Numbered from the stretch's first letter, positions 1-9,982 are shown. The stretch: DNA of 64,000 nt from Roseovarius sp. (GCF_027019125.1 NZ_JALUXE010000030.1:372001-436000), one strand, 5' to 3'. The notes: generated from the sequence alone by a model not told the origin. Program-made: numbers and translations.

Positions 1-537
1 GCCAAGCGTTGCCGCGTGACCCGCCAGCGCCTCGTCGCAAAACATCAACTGACGATCCTCGGGCCAGTTGGCCAGCATCCGGTCGAGGCGGTGCAGGTCG
101 CTGACCTCGGGCACGAATGTGCCGCCGCATTGTTCGGCGGCCTCAACGGCATGCGCCTGAAGCCGGTCCTGCCGGATACGCTCGGCGTTGGTGAATTCGG
201 TCTGCACCGGGATGATCCGCGCCGCGCCCATTTCGGCGGCTTTCTCGACAATGAAATCCGTGCGCGCCTTCTTGATCGGAGCGAACATGAGCCAGAGGTC
301 GGGCGGATTGCGCTGCGGGGCTGTCTGCTCGGCCACCTGCAGGGCGCCGCCGCGCTTGCCTGCCTCGATCACGTCGGCGCGCCATTCCCCGGCCTCACCA
401 TTGAACAAAAGCACGGCGTCCCCCAGGGCTTGCCGCATCACCCCAAAGAGGTAATGCGCCTGCGGCTGACTCAGAGGAATGGTTTGCCCTTCCCCCAACG
501 GGTGCTCTACATAAAGCCTGATCTTCGCTGCTTTCAT
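1..537 (-). CDS. rsmE: 16S rRNA (uracil(1498)-N(3))-methyltransferase RsmE, partial (C-terminus off the left edge)
   Basis: Minus-strand reading frame from ATG at 537: MKAAKIRLYVEHPLGEGQTIPLSQPQAHYLFGVMRQALGDAVLLFNGEAGEW...IKKARTDFIVEKAAEMGAARIIPVQTEFTNAER, typical RsmE; open to the window edge, so missing from the ORF list. Confidence 0.88.
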   Translation of the reverse strand, partial: MKAAKIRLYVEHPLGEGQTIPLSQPQAHYLFGVMRQALGDAVLLFNGEAGEWRADVIEAGKRGGALQVAEQTAPQRNPPDLWLMFAPIKKARTDFIVEKAAEMGAARIIPVQTEFTNAERIRQDRLQAHAVEAAEQCGGTFVPEVSDLHRLDRMLANWPEDRQLMFCDEALAGHAATLG

Positions 538-548
538 GGGGCCAACAT

Positions 549-1514
549 ATGACCGCAAAGAACCAGATGCCAGAGGCCACGGGACAGGTGGCCGATGCCT
601 ATGCTGGCAATTGGGTGGACCGTCTGGCCCCTGCCGCCACGCGCCCTTACTTGCGGCTGAGCCGAGCGGACCGACCGATTGGCACATGGCTCTTGCTCTT
701 GCCCTGCTGGTGGGGGCTGACGCTTGCGATGCTGTCGGACGGGCAGGCGGGATGGCACGATCTGTGGATCTTTACCGGCTGCGCCCTCGGGGCTTTTCTG
801 ATGCGCGGCGCGGGCTGCACCTGGAACGATATTACCGACCGGCACATCGACGGCTCTGTGGCGCGCACTGCATCGCGCCCTATTCCCGCAGGTCAGGTCA
901 CGGTGCGCGGCGCGCTCATCTGGATGGCGGCGCAGGCGCTGCTTGCGTTCGGGATTCTTCTGACCTTCAACGCCGCCGCGATTACCCTTGGCGTCTTGTC
1001 GCTCTTGCCTGTAGCGGTCTATCCCTTCGCCAAGCGATTTACATGGTGGCCGCAGGTGTTTCTCGGCCTCGCCTTCAACTGGGGCGCCCTTCTTGCGTGG
1101 ACGGCGCATAGCGGCCGGCTGGAAGCGCCCGCGGTGATCCTCTATCTCGCGGGTATTGCCTGGACACTCTTTTATGACACCATCTATGCCCATCAGGACG
1201 CAGAAGATGACGCTCTGATCGGTGTCAAATCCACGGCGCGGCTTTTTGGGGACAACTCGCCTCGCTGGCTGCGGTGGTTTCTGGTGGCGACCGTGTCGCT
1301 GATGGCGGTGGCCGTCATTCTTGCGGTGCCCGATGCGCGGCTGACAGCACTCCTTGTGGCGCTGTGCGGTCCTTGGGTGATGGGCTGGCACATGCAGGGA
1401 CAGATGCGCCGTTTGCGGTTGGACGATACTGCGCGGTTGCTTCAACTCTTTCGTTCCAACCGGGATGCGGGTCTCTTGCCTGTGCCGTTTTTCGCCGTCG
1501 CCTGTCTCCTGTGA
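549..1514 (+). CDS. ubiA: 4-hydroxybenzoate octaprenyltransferase
   Basis: 321 aa; RADRPIGTWLLLLPCWWGL, AGCTWNDITDRHIDGSVARTASRPIPAG, DTIYAHQDAEDDALIGVKSTARLFG motifs of UbiA prenyltransferases. Confidence 0.95.
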   Translation: MTAKNQMPEATGQVADAYAGNWVDRLAPAATRPYLRLSRADRPIGTWLLLLPCWWGLTLAMLSDGQAGWHDLWIFTGCALGAFLMRGAGCTWNDITDRHIDGSVARTASRPIPAGQVTVRGALIWMAAQALLAFGILLTFNAAAITLGVLSLLPVAVYPFAKRFTWWPQVFLGLAFNWGALLAWTAHSGRLEAPAVILYLAGIAWTLFYDTIYAHQDAEDDALIGVKSTARLFGDNSPRWLRWFLVATVSLMAVAVILAVPDARLTALLVALCGPWVMGWHMQGQMRRLRLDDTARLLQLFRSNRDAGLLPVPFFAVACLL

Positions 1515-1576
1515 TTGAACTCAGGCCGCCGCGCGCCTAAAGACGTGGGCAGCACTCATGAATTGGCCATTGCCCG

Positions 1577-3484
1577 ATGCGTTTATCATCCGCTTTCACG
1601 ATCGCAGGAACCTTTACCGGGGCAGCGGTGCTTGCGGTTGTCGCCGCAGGCTTTGCCGTGAGCGCCATCGAGGACAGTTCGCGTCGCGCGGTGCGCGATA
1701 CGCTGGATCGCGTCGGGCTGGTCTGGGCCGATGTCGATACGGATGGTCTGCAACTCTTTCTCGCAGGCACCGCCCCGTCCGAGGCGCTGCGGTTCAAGGC
1801 GCTGTCGCTGGCGGGCACGGTGGTCGATGCGGCACGGGTGATTGATCAGATGCTGGTCGAGGATGCGGCGGATATTGCGCCGCCGCGCTTTGCCATTGAA
1901 ATCCTGCGAAATGACAGCGGCATTTCCCTGATCGGTCTGGTGCCTGCCGCCACGGATCGTGAGAAGCTTTTGGCGGATATCGCGTCTGAAACCGATGACG
2001 TGACGGTGGCCGACCTGCTCGATTCCGCGGATTACCCCTATCCAGAGACATGGCCCGCCGCGCTCCGCTATGCGGTGAGGTCGCTTGGGAAATTGCCGCG
2101 GGCCAAGATATCCGTCAGCGCGGATCGGGTCGAGATCAAGGCCATGGTCGACAGCACAGAGGCGCAGCGCCGGATCGAAACGGATCTGGCACGCGCGGCA
2201 CCGGACAACGTGCGGCTGGCGCTTGCCATCTCGGCCCCGCGCCCGGTTATCACACCCTTTACCCTGCGGTTCGTGATCGACGAAACCGGCGCGCGGTTCG
2301 ACTCCTGCTCTGCCGACACTGAAGAGACACGCGAGCGTATCTTGCGCGCTGCGGGCAAGGCGGGCGTTCAGTCCAAGGCCCATTGCGTGGTGGGGATGGG
2401 CGTGCCCTCGCCACAATGGGCGCGGGCGGCGGAACTGGCCATAGCGGCGGTCGCGGATCTGGGCGGCGGCACTGTCACGTTTTCCGACGCCGATGTGGCG
2501 CTCCTGGCCCCGGAGGGCACGTCACAAAGCCTGTTCGACGACGTGGCTGGCAAGCTTGAGGCCGAATTGCCCGAGGTCTTTGCCCTCACCGCCACCTTGC
2601 CGCCGCCCCCTGATGCCGCACAGCCCGCAGCGCCCGAATTCGTGGCCACCCTCTCGCCCGAAGGTCAGGTTCTGATTCGTGGAAGGGTGGGCAGCGAGAC
2701 CAGCCGCGAGACTGTGCGCAGCTTTGCAAAAGCACGGTTTTCTTCGGATTCGGTACATCTGACGGCGCGGGTGGCTGAGGGGTTGCCGCGCGATTGGTCG
2801 ATCCGGGTTCTGACCGGGCTCGAGGCTCTGTCGTACCTGTCGAACGGCGTCGTGACCGTGACGCCCGATAATTTCGGCGTTCAGGGCAACACGGGCCGCA
2901 AGAGTGCCAGCGCGGAGATCGCGCAGTTCCTTGCGGAAAAGCTGGGTGAGGCCGAGAAATATACCATCGACGTGACCTACAAAGAGGCTCTTGATCCCGT
3001 CGCCGGACTTCCAACGCCAGATGAATGCGAGGCGCAGATCGCTGCGATTCAGGCAGGGCGCAAGATCAACTTTGAGCCGGGATCAGCCAAGATCGACGCG
3101 CAAGGGGCCGCGATCATGGACGATATTGCCGATGTGCTGAAAAAATGCGGCGAAATCCGAATGGAGATTGGCGGCCACACCGACAGTCAGGGCAGCGAGG
3201 ATATGAACGTGCAACTCAGCCTCGCACGGGCGCGTGCGGTGCTGGACGAATTGCGCATGCGCCGTGTGCTGACCTCGAGCATCGACGCAAAGGGATATGG
3301 CGAAAGCGTGCCCATCGCCGACAACGGGACCGAAGAGGGCCGCGAGACCAATCGCCGCATCGAATTTCGCCTGATCCGCCCCGAGCCGGTGGCAGATCAG
3401 CAAACAGCGCTTGAAAGCCTCGAAGAACCGGGGGAAGAAGGGACTGAGGCCGAAGAGACTACGCAGGACAAGCCAACCGAATGA
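1577..3484 (+). CDS. OmpA family protein (long N-terminal region plus C-terminal OmpA peptidoglycan-binding domain)
   Basis: 635 aa; C-terminal INFEPGSAKIDAQG...IGGHTDSQGSEDMNVQLSLARARAVLDELRMR...GYGESVPIADNGTEEGRETNRRIEFRL. Confidence 0.88.
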   Translation: MRLSSAFTIAGTFTGAAVLAVVAAGFAVSAIEDSSRRAVRDTLDRVGLVWADVDTDGLQLFLAGTAPSEALRFKALSLAGTVVDAARVIDQMLVEDAADIAPPRFAIEILRNDSGISLIGLVPAATDREKLLADIASETDDVTVADLLDSADYPYPETWPAALRYAVRSLGKLPRAKISVSADRVEIKAMVDSTEAQRRIETDLARAAPDNVRLALAISAPRPVITPFTLRFVIDETGARFDSCSADTEETRERILRAAGKAGVQSKAHCVVGMGVPSPQWARAAELAIAAVADLGGGTVTFSDADVALLAPEGTSQSLFDDVAGKLEAELPEVFALTATLPPPPDAAQPAAPEFVATLSPEGQVLIRGRVGSETSRETVRSFAKARFSSDSVHLTARVAEGLPRDWSIRVLTGLEALSYLSNGVVTVTPDNFGVQGNTGRKSASAEIAQFLAEKLGEAEKYTIDVTYKEALDPVAGLPTPDECEAQIAAIQAGRKINFEPGSAKIDAQGAAIMDDIADVLKKCGEIRMEIGGHTDSQGSEDMNVQLSLARARAVLDELRMRRVLTSSIDAKGYGESVPIADNGTEEGRETNRRIEFRLIRPEPVADQQTALESLEEPGEEGTEAEETTQDKPTE

Positions 3485-3816
3485 ACAGAACCGAATTCAT
3501 CATCGCAACCGCCATCGTCCTTTTCGTGGCGTTCTGCATGGGCTGGTTCGCCAATTGGCTGGTACATCGCTTCATCCGCGTTCCCGGATCCGATGTCGGG
3601 GAATTGGAACGGTTGGCGCAGGAACTGCACGAGGCCGAGGAAACCCGCGATCAGGCCATCACCTATTTGCAACAGCGCGAGGCCGAGCTGACCAATCAGA
3701 TCAGCCAAACCGAGGCGGAATTGGCCGCCACGATGGATGGTCTTCGCGAAGCGCGCTACGAGGCTGAACAACTGCGCGCGCATCTGGAAAAGATGGCTGG
3801 CCGGGCGGTCGGCTGA
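3481..3816 (+). CDS. Hypothetical membrane-anchored coiled-coil protein
   Basis: 111 aa; one N-terminal TM segment then Glu/Gln-rich heptad-like region; 4-bp overlap with upstream OmpA gene. Confidence 0.7.
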   Translation: MNRTEFIIATAIVLFVAFCMGWFANWLVHRFIRVPGSDVGELERLAQELHEAEETRDQAITYLQQREAELTNQISQTEAELAATMDGLREARYEAEQLRAHLEKMAGRAVG

Positions 3817-3891
3817 TTTCGGCAGCAGGCACAGAAAGCGCCGGCGCGAAGTTTTTCGGTCCGACGAAATATAACTGTTTGGGTTGTGTGC

Positions 3892-3930
3892 AAAAAACGG
3901 GGCCCCAACCGGCGTTGCGCGATTGGGGCC
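3892..3930 (-). terminator. Rho-independent terminator downstream of the PCu(A)C gene
   Basis: Inverted repeat ggccccaa / ttggggcc (3901-3930) followed on the minus strand by GTTTTTTG. Confidence 0.7.
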
Positions 3931-3991
3931 GCTTTACCTTGGCGTGCAGGAGAGACCGGCGTGGCAGGCCGCCCAGCCGGGCCCAAGTGGG

Positions 3992-4495
3992 TCAGTTACC
4001 GGTTCCGTGACCTTTTGTGCCAGCGCCTTCAGGCTTGCGCGCCAGATCGACCGGAACATCCACAACGATCTCTCCGGATTTTTCAAAAACCAGCGTCAGC
4101 GGAATGATCTTGCCCTGCTCAAAGCTCTCGGTCAGCCCCATCAACATCACGTGGGCGCCGCCGCGCTGTAACACCAACGTCTCGCCTGCCGCGATGGCAA
4201 AGCCCTCTTCGACATGCATCATTTTCATGACGCCACCCTCTTCGAGATGGGTGTGCAATTCGACCTTTTGCGCGGCGGGAGAGGTCGCGCCGAGCAGGCG
4301 GTCATCGGCGTCGCCGATATTCTCGATGAGCATGAAGGCTGCGCCGGTTTTGGCGATGGGGCTGGCGCTGCGGGCGTAGGTGTCGAGCACGTGGATTTCC
4401 TGCGCCAGTGCGGGCACGGCAAGGACGGTCGCGGCAAGGGCCGCCATAAGGGGGGATTTGAAGGACATGGGTCGCTCCTTGAATGTCTGTATCAC
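3992..4495 (-). CDS. Copper chaperone PCu(A)C
   Basis: 167 aa with signal peptide; HTHLEEGGVMKMMHVEEGFAIAAGETLVLQRGGAHVMLMGL copper-binding signature. Confidence 0.9.
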   Translation of the reverse strand: MIQTFKERPMSFKSPLMAALAATVLAVPALAQEIHVLDTYARSASPIAKTGAAFMLIENIGDADDRLLGATSPAAQKVELHTHLEEGGVMKMMHVEEGFAIAAGETLVLQRGGAHVMLMGLTESFEQGKIIPLTLVFEKSGEIVVDVPVDLARKPEGAGTKGHGTGN

Positions 4496-4510
4496 GGTCT
4501 GAATGGGGTG

Positions 4511-4858
4511 TCAGACCGTCACAGGCGGCGCGCGCGCCACGCTCGGGGGCTGGCTGCGCATCACGGCATGGCTGCCCATCGCCACAGCCCCCATCCGCCG
4601 CTCTGGTCCCTGCCAGAGGCCAAGTGTCGGGGGCGAGACCGGAACGACGGCAAAACCGGGCAGGCAATCCGGGCAGAGATGCTGTGCGGCCACAGGCTGT
4701 CCGTCGGCATCGACGGCGATAGTGACCGGGCCTGTGCCGGTGCAGAGCACGATTTGCCCCACCGGCTGTGCCCCGCCGCGCGCCACTGCAAGGCTCTGGC
4801 TGGTGAGTGTCAGAACCAGGCACAGGGCCAAGGCCAATATCGGGTGCAGTGGTCTCAT
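4511..4858 (-). CDS. Small secreted Cys-containing protein, DUF2946-like
   Basis: From ATG at 4858: MRPLHPILALALCLVLTLTSQSLAVARGG...IVLCTGTG...QHLCPDCLPGFAVV; signal peptide plus LC...CPDC; next to PCu(A)C. Confidence 0.6.
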   Translation of the reverse strand: MRPLHPILALALCLVLTLTSQSLAVARGGAQPVGQIVLCTGTGPVTIAVDADGQPVAAQHLCPDCLPGFAVVPVSPPTLGLWQGPERRMGAVAMGSHAVMRSQPPSVARAPPVTV

Positions 4859-4900
4859 CGCTCCGAGGTATAGGCTCGCGTGCCCAGTCTGGGCAAGCGG

Positions 4901-4935
4901 CAAAAGCAAACAGCCCCGCCGGTTGGGCAGGGCTG
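4901..4935 (-). terminator. Rho-independent terminator downstream of rpmB
   Basis: Minus strand cagccctgcc-caacc-ggcggggctg stem (one wobble) followed by TTTGCTTTTG. Confidence 0.7.
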
Positions 4936-4961
4936 CGCGCAAAGCGATTGGACGCGAAGGA

Positions 4962-5252
4962 TCAGGCGTTTGCGGCCTGCGCCTTGGCAATCTCTTTCTT
5001 GACCTTCAGCGCGGTTGCGGACAGCTCGTCGTCCTTCGCCTTGGCCAGAAACGCATCAAGACCCCCGCGATGATCGACACTGCGCAGAGCATGCGCCGAA
5101 ATCCGCAGCTTGATCCCGCGATTCAGGGTTTCAGATTGCAGGGTCACGTCGTTGAGGTTCGGCAGATACCGACGACGTGTCTTGTTGTTGGCGTGGCTGG
5201 AGTTGTTGCCAACCATCGGGCCTTTACCGGTCAGTTCACAGCGGCGCGACAT
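4962..5252 (-). CDS. rpmB: 50S ribosomal protein L28
   Basis: 96 aa [41 protein letters not shown]. Confidence 0.97.
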   Translation of the reverse strand: MSRRCELTGKGPMVGNNSSHANNKTRRRYLPNLNDVTLQSETLNRGIKLRISAHALRSVDHRGGLDAFLAKAKDDELSATALKVKKEIAKAQAANA

Positions 5253-5547
5253 GAGATCATCCTCGTTCTTGCTGAGGGCGCGTGCTGGCCCTTCTTAACA
5301 CAAACGGGCACCACCACAGGCAGTGCCCCGAATTCCGTTTGGCGTCTTTAGGCCCAAAGCACAGGCGCGTCAAGGGATTCTCGGGTTGAAATTGCTGCAA
5401 TCCGGCACCGTCGCATCACCCGCCAGCGTCGAGCACATGGGCATCTTCGGCGAGAGTATTTTAGCCAAGAAGAAGCGGGCAGGGAGGTAGCAAATGCTCG
5501 CCGCCAATCTCGGAGGGCGACAAGATGTGCGGCTGAGTTAAGAGAAT

Positions 5548-5623
<76 letters not shown>

Positions 5624-5707
5624 AATTCCGTGGCCCCTTTGGGCCGTGCGCCGCTCTCTAAGCAAAGCTGCGGGCGGGATCAAGTGGAAAATCCCGCCCC
5701 GCGATTT

Positions 5708-6034
5708 TTAAAGATCGTTGTCGTCCGAGGCCACGTCGGCGATGTCGTCCAGCGACACGTCTTCGTCCTCGTCATCCTCGAGCAGATCATCATCCAGCTC
5801 GACATCGACGTCGTCATCATCCAGCAGATCGGCATCATCATCGAGGATGCTCCCTGCTTTCAGCTTCTTCGTTTCCGCATCTTCGGCGTCCGGAGCCATC
5901 GAGCGCGTCTTATGCGACGACAGTTCCACCACCTCGCCCGTGTAGGGGCTGATGATCGGGTTCTTGTTCAGGTCGTAAAAGCGTTTGCCGGTGGTCGGGC
6001 AGACACGCTTGACGCCCCATTCTTCCTTGGGCAT
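5708..6034 (-). CDS. TIGR02300 family (FYDLN acid) protein
   Basis: 108 aa; MPKEEWGVKRVCPTTGKRFYDLNKNPIISPYTG with Asp/Glu-rich tail. Confidence 0.92.
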   Translation of the reverse strand: MPKEEWGVKRVCPTTGKRFYDLNKNPIISPYTGEVVELSSHKTRSMAPDAEDAETKKLKAGSILDDDADLLDDDDVDVELDDDLLEDDEDEDVSLDDIADVASDDNDL

Positions 6035-6147
6035 GGGTGATCCCCTTTGAATCTCTGGTCTTGTCGACGATCCGCGTCCCCTGCCATAACATTAAAGGGC
6101 TGTCAAAGCCTTTGACGGTGACACGCAGATCCCGAGCAGGAGCGCAT

Positions 6148-6840
6148 ATGGGCCATCACATGCTGGCGGGCAACCCCCCGGTTGCCCTGAGTTTACGCCA
6201 TAGTGCCCGCGCGCGGCGGATTTCGCTGCGTGTGTCGGGGCTGGACGGGCGCGTCACCCTGACGATTCCGCGCGGCGTAAGCGAGGCCGAGGCGCTTGCC
6301 TTTGCCCGGTCGCGGGCCGACTGGCTGCGCGGTCATCTTGAGGGACGGCCGGCGCAAACGGTCGTGGGCATTGGCTGTGACCTGCCGGTCGAGGGCGAGA
6401 TTTTGCGAATCGTACCCGGAAGCGGACGGCGAATCGTGCGTGAGGCGGCGCAACTCTGCGTGCCGGGACCGCAAGAGAGTGTTGGAGCGCGTCTTGAAGG
6501 ATGGCTCAAGGCGCGGGCGCGGGATCGTCTGGCGGCGGCCTCGGATCATTACGCGGCGCTATTGGGGCGGCGCCACACCCGGCTGACCCTGCGCGACACA
6601 CGGTCGCGGTGGGGATCCTGCTCTGCCAAGGGCGCGCTCGGTTACTCATGGCGGCTGATCCTCGCGCCGCCCGATGTGCTGAATTATGTGGCGGCGCATG
6701 AGGTGGCGCATCTGGCCCAGATGAATCACTCCCCGGCCTTCTGGGCCGAAGTGGCGCGCCTCATGCCGGACTATGAAACCCCGCGCGCCTGGCTGCGCCG
6801 CGAGGGCGGCGCGCTGCACCGCTATCGTTTCGGTGATTGA
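6148..6840 (+). CDS. YgjP/SprT-like M48-type metallopeptidase (DUF45)
   Basis: SRWGSCSAKGALGYSWRLILAPPDVLNYVAAHEVAHLAQMNHSPAFWAEV; HExxH-like HEVAH motif. Confidence 0.88.
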   Translation: MGHHMLAGNPPVALSLRHSARARRISLRVSGLDGRVTLTIPRGVSEAEALAFARSRADWLRGHLEGRPAQTVVGIGCDLPVEGEILRIVPGSGRRIVREAAQLCVPGPQESVGARLEGWLKARARDRLAAASDHYAALLGRRHTRLTLRDTRSRWGSCSAKGALGYSWRLILAPPDVLNYVAAHEVAHLAQMNHSPAFWAEVARLMPDYETPRAWLRREGGALHRYRFGD

Positions 6841-6870
6841 CCGGCGCTGGATTTGTGATCACATGGGGCC

Positions 6871-7518
6871 ATGTTGTTGCCACCGCGCCCCGATCCGTCC
6901 CCCTCTGCGCATGACCGCGTCTATCGCGGTTTGCGGTCGCGCATCATGCATGGCGAAATTGCCCCCGGTCAGGCGCTGACCCTGCGCGGTATCGGCACAG
7001 AGTTTGGCGTGTCGATGACGCCTGCGCGCGAGGCCGTGCGCCGTCTGTCGGCCGAGGGCGCGCTGACCATGTCCAGTTCCGGCCGCGTGTCCACGCCCGA
7101 ACTCAACAGCGAGCGAATCGAGGAACTGGCCGCCTTGCGTGCACTCATCGAGGTGGAGCTGGCCAGCCGTGCCTTGCCGCGTGCGCATATTGCCTTGATT
7201 GACCGACTCCAGAGCATCAATGCCCGTGTGGCCGAGGATATCGCCCGTCAGGACGCGGTGGCCTATATCCGACGCAACCTCGAATTCCACCGCACGCTCT
7301 ATCTGCGCGCGCAGGCCCCTGCGATGCTGGCCATGGCCGAGACTGTCTGGCTCCAGCTCGGGCCCACGATGCGCGCGCTCTATGGCCGTCTGCGGCGCAA
7401 GGACCCGCCGCACTATCATCGGCTGATCATCGCGGCGCTCAAGGCGGGGGATGAGCCCAGCCTGCGCCTGGCTGTTCGCTCCGACGTGACACAAGGGCTC
7501 AAGATGCTGATCGGCTGA
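6871..7518 (+). CDS. GntR family (FCD-type) transcriptional regulator
   Basis: 215 aa; VYRGLRSRIMHGEIAPGQALTLRGIGTEFGVSMTPAREAVRRLSAEGAL winged-helix N-terminus. Confidence 0.9.
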   Translation: MLLPPRPDPSPSAHDRVYRGLRSRIMHGEIAPGQALTLRGIGTEFGVSMTPAREAVRRLSAEGALTMSSSGRVSTPELNSERIEELAALRALIEVELASRALPRAHIALIDRLQSINARVAEDIARQDAVAYIRRNLEFHRTLYLRAQAPAMLAMAETVWLQLGPTMRALYGRLRRKDPPHYHRLIIAALKAGDEPSLRLAVRSDVTQGLKMLIG

Positions 7519-7522
7519 GGCG

Positions 7523-8422
7523 TCAGACCAGCAGCGTCAACACAGCCACCAAGGCCAGGGCAGCACCCCATGTCCGCCAGAGCGCACGGCAGGCGGCGTC
7601 GATTTCGGTCGCGCCGATGGCGCGGCGACCCTGAGCGTTGACATAGGGAAACTCTTGCCGCGTGCCGTGATAGGATCGCGGACCGGAGAGCGCCACGCCC
7701 AAGGCGCGTGCCATAGCCGCCTCAGGCCAGCCGGCATTGGGCGAGCGGTGTTGCCGCGCCTCGTGCGCGACCTCATCCCACTGCCACCAGAGCACATGGG
7801 TGGCGAGGATAAGACCTGCCGTTATCCGTGCGGGGGCGAGATTGAGCAGGTCGTCAAACCGCGCGGCGGCCCAGCCAAAGGCCTCGTGGCGCGGCGTGCG
7901 ATAGCCGATCATGCTGTCGGCGGTATTGGTGATCTTGTAGAGCATGAGACCCGGCAGACCGCCAATGAGATACCAGAACGCGGGGGCGATCACCCCGTCG
8001 CTGAGGTTCTCGGCGGCTGATTCGATGGCTGCGCGCGCCACGTCAGAGGGCTGCATTGCCGCCGTATCGCGCCCCACGATCTGCGCCACCGCGCGCCGGC
8101 CGTCGCCCAAGGACAGTCGCAGATCGCGCGCCACCGCCGCCACGTGATCGACAAGCGAGCGCTGTGCCAAGAGGATTGCGGCGACGACAACCTCGACCAC
8201 CGGACCCAGTTGCGAGAGGACCCAGCCCAGCACAAGGGCCAAAATCCCAAGGCCCGTCATCGTCGCGATGCCCCGTGCACGCCGTGCCGCGCCACGATTG
8301 AGCACCCGGTCGCACCAGCCCACGGCGCGCCCCATCAGGACCGCCGGATGCGGCAGCCGATCCCAGAGCCAGCGCGGTTCGCCCAAGGCGGCATCAAGCA
8401 GCATCGCCAGAACGAGGGTCAC
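7523..8422 (-). CDS. cbiB: Adenosylcobinamide-phosphate synthase CbiB/CobD
   Basis: 299 aa; [64 protein letters not shown]. Confidence 0.94.
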   Translation of the reverse strand: MTLVLAMLLDAALGEPRWLWDRLPHPAVLMGRAVGWCDRVLNRGAARRARGIATMTGLGILALVLGWVLSQLGPVVEVVVAAILLAQRSLVDHVAAVARDLRLSLGDGRRAVAQIVGRDTAAMQPSDVARAAIESAAENLSDGVIAPAFWYLIGGLPGLMLYKITNTADSMIGYRTPRHEAFGWAAARFDDLLNLAPARITAGLILATHVLWWQWDEVAHEARQHRSPNAGWPEAAMARALGVALSGPRSYHGTRQEFPYVNAQGRRAIGATEIDAACRALWRTWGAALALVAVLTLLV

Positions 8423-9372
8423 AGCGCCGCCTCGAGACGTGCCCAGCCCTCTGGTCCCGGCAGACCCAACCGGATCAGATCATCCGCATAGGGGAACACC
8501 CGGATGAGAATGCGGTGTTCTGCCAGGCGCGCCTGCCAGGCCTCGGCGGATTTGACCCGGTAGAGCCGGAAAAGGGCACAGCCCCCCACCGCCTCGGCGC
8601 CCGCGCGCCACATGAGCGCGTCGAGTCGCGCCGCCTCTTCATTAAGGCGCACCCGTGTCTCGCGCACCCATTCGGGATCGTTGAGCGCCCTTGCCCCGAT
8701 TTCCAGTGCCGGGCCAGACACCGGCCACGGTCCGAGCATATCGGACAGACGGTCAAGCTCGTCCCGCGCTCCGATGGCAAAGCCAAGCCGCAGCCCTGCC
8801 AGCCCCCAGAACTTGCCAAAGCTTTTGAGCACGATCCGGCCTGGCGTCAGCGCATGGCGCAACAGCGAACGGTCTGGGGCCACATCGCAAAAGCTTTCGT
8901 CCATGATGGTCAGGGGGGCGTCCAGGTCTTGCGCCCCGTAAAACTGCCCGGTGGGGTTGTTGGGATGCACGATGACCCGCGCGTCCACGGGCGCATCCGC
9001 TGTGCGGGTGTCGATCACCTGCCAGCCATGAGCGCGAAAGCTGGCGGCGTGTTCATTGTAGGTGGGGCCGGGGATATGGACCGTTCCAGGCGCACGCAGG
9101 CCGGGCAGCCGTGCAATCAGCGCCGATGCCCCGGGGACGGCCAGCACGGCGGCCCCATCCGGCACCTGCCAGAAGTGCCGCGCGGCGCGAATGAGCGCCT
9201 CTTGCGCGGTGCGGTCGGGCAGGGCGGTCCAGGCCTCGGGTGTGATTTCGCCCACCGGATAGGGCAGGGGGTTGATCCCCGTCGAGAGGTCAATCCAATC
9301 GGTTCGCTCTCCGCCATGCGCAGCCCGCGCCGCGTCGATCCCGCCGCCATGGTCCCGGTGCATGCGCGTCAC
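8419..9372 (-). CDS. cobC: Threonine-phosphate decarboxylase / CobC-like PLP aminotransferase
   Basis: 317 aa; [56 protein letters not shown]; 4-bp overlap with cbiB. Confidence 0.9.
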   Translation of the reverse strand: MTRMHRDHGGGIDAARAAHGGERTDWIDLSTGINPLPYPVGEITPEAWTALPDRTAQEALIRAARHFWQVPDGAAVLAVPGASALIARLPGLRAPGTVHIPGPTYNEHAASFRAHGWQVIDTRTADAPVDARVIVHPNNPTGQFYGAQDLDAPLTIMDESFCDVAPDRSLLRHALTPGRIVLKSFGKFWGLAGLRLGFAIGARDELDRLSDMLGPWPVSGPALEIGARALNDPEWVRETRVRLNEEAARLDALMWRAGAEAVGGCALFRLYRVKSAEAWQARLAEHRILIRVFPYADDLIRLGLPGPEGWARLEAAL

Positions 9373-9749
9373 GCCTCGGTGTCAGAGGGCAAGGGGGGAT
9401 GGCGGGTCACGAAATGCCCCTTCACCCCCTGCGGCCATTGTTTGTAGGGCACCTGTCCTGTCGCGCTCTCGGCATGGAGGGCGGCATAGGCGACAATGGC
9501 CTCGGCGGATGCGGCGTCAGGTGTGAAATCGCCCAAGGTATAGGCCAGTTTGCCTGCGCCCTGAATGGCCACGTTGCAGCCCTTTCCACAGCCCATGAGA
9601 CAGGCCACCCGTCGTGTGCGGACCGTCGCACACCCCTCTGCGGCGCGCTCGACAAGTGCCGCGAGATCCTCGCCATGCGGGCGCGTCTGCGTGGCGGCAT
9701 CCCAATCCTCGCGCTTGCAGGTGTCGCAAATGGTGATCCAGGTCGTCAT
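9369..9749 (-). CDS. DUF1636 family Cys-rich (ferredoxin-like) protein
   Basis: MTTWITICDTCKREDWD...RRVACLMGCGKGCNVAIQGAGKLAYTLGDF; Cys pattern; 4-bp overlap with cobC. Confidence 0.82.
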   Translation of the reverse strand: MTTWITICDTCKREDWDAATQTRPHGEDLAALVERAAEGCATVRTRRVACLMGCGKGCNVAIQGAGKLAYTLGDFTPDAASAEAIVAYAALHAESATGQVPYKQWPQGVKGHFVTRHPPLPSDTEA

Positions 9750-9982
9750 CTCGTGCCTTTCCTTGTCCGCAGGCCCGTTCAAGCGGAATTCCGCTCTCTT
9801 CGCAAGCGCCCTGACAGCTGCGCTGCGAAACACGGCGCGATAGCAGCTTCATAAAACGAGGGCGGGGCAGCGACCCTGCAGGGCGCGACAGGAAACCGCT
9901 GGATTGCGGCGCGACCTCAAAGCCGCTTCACCCTACGGCCCCGACAGGCTAGAAGGCGGCAAAACGAAGGTCAGGAGAGAGC

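Noticed and set aside
5718-5945. Ser-rich 75-aa plus ORF (SSSSSSSSRSSSSS...)
   Set aside because: Antisense product of the Asp-rich tail of the FYDLN-acid gene
9750-9982. Possible cobalamin riboswitch upstream of the DUF1636-cobC-cbiB unit
   Set aside because: I could not find the conserved B12-box (GCCACTG-like) or core GGTGAAATCC-type elements on the minus strand; an Rfam covariance search would settle it
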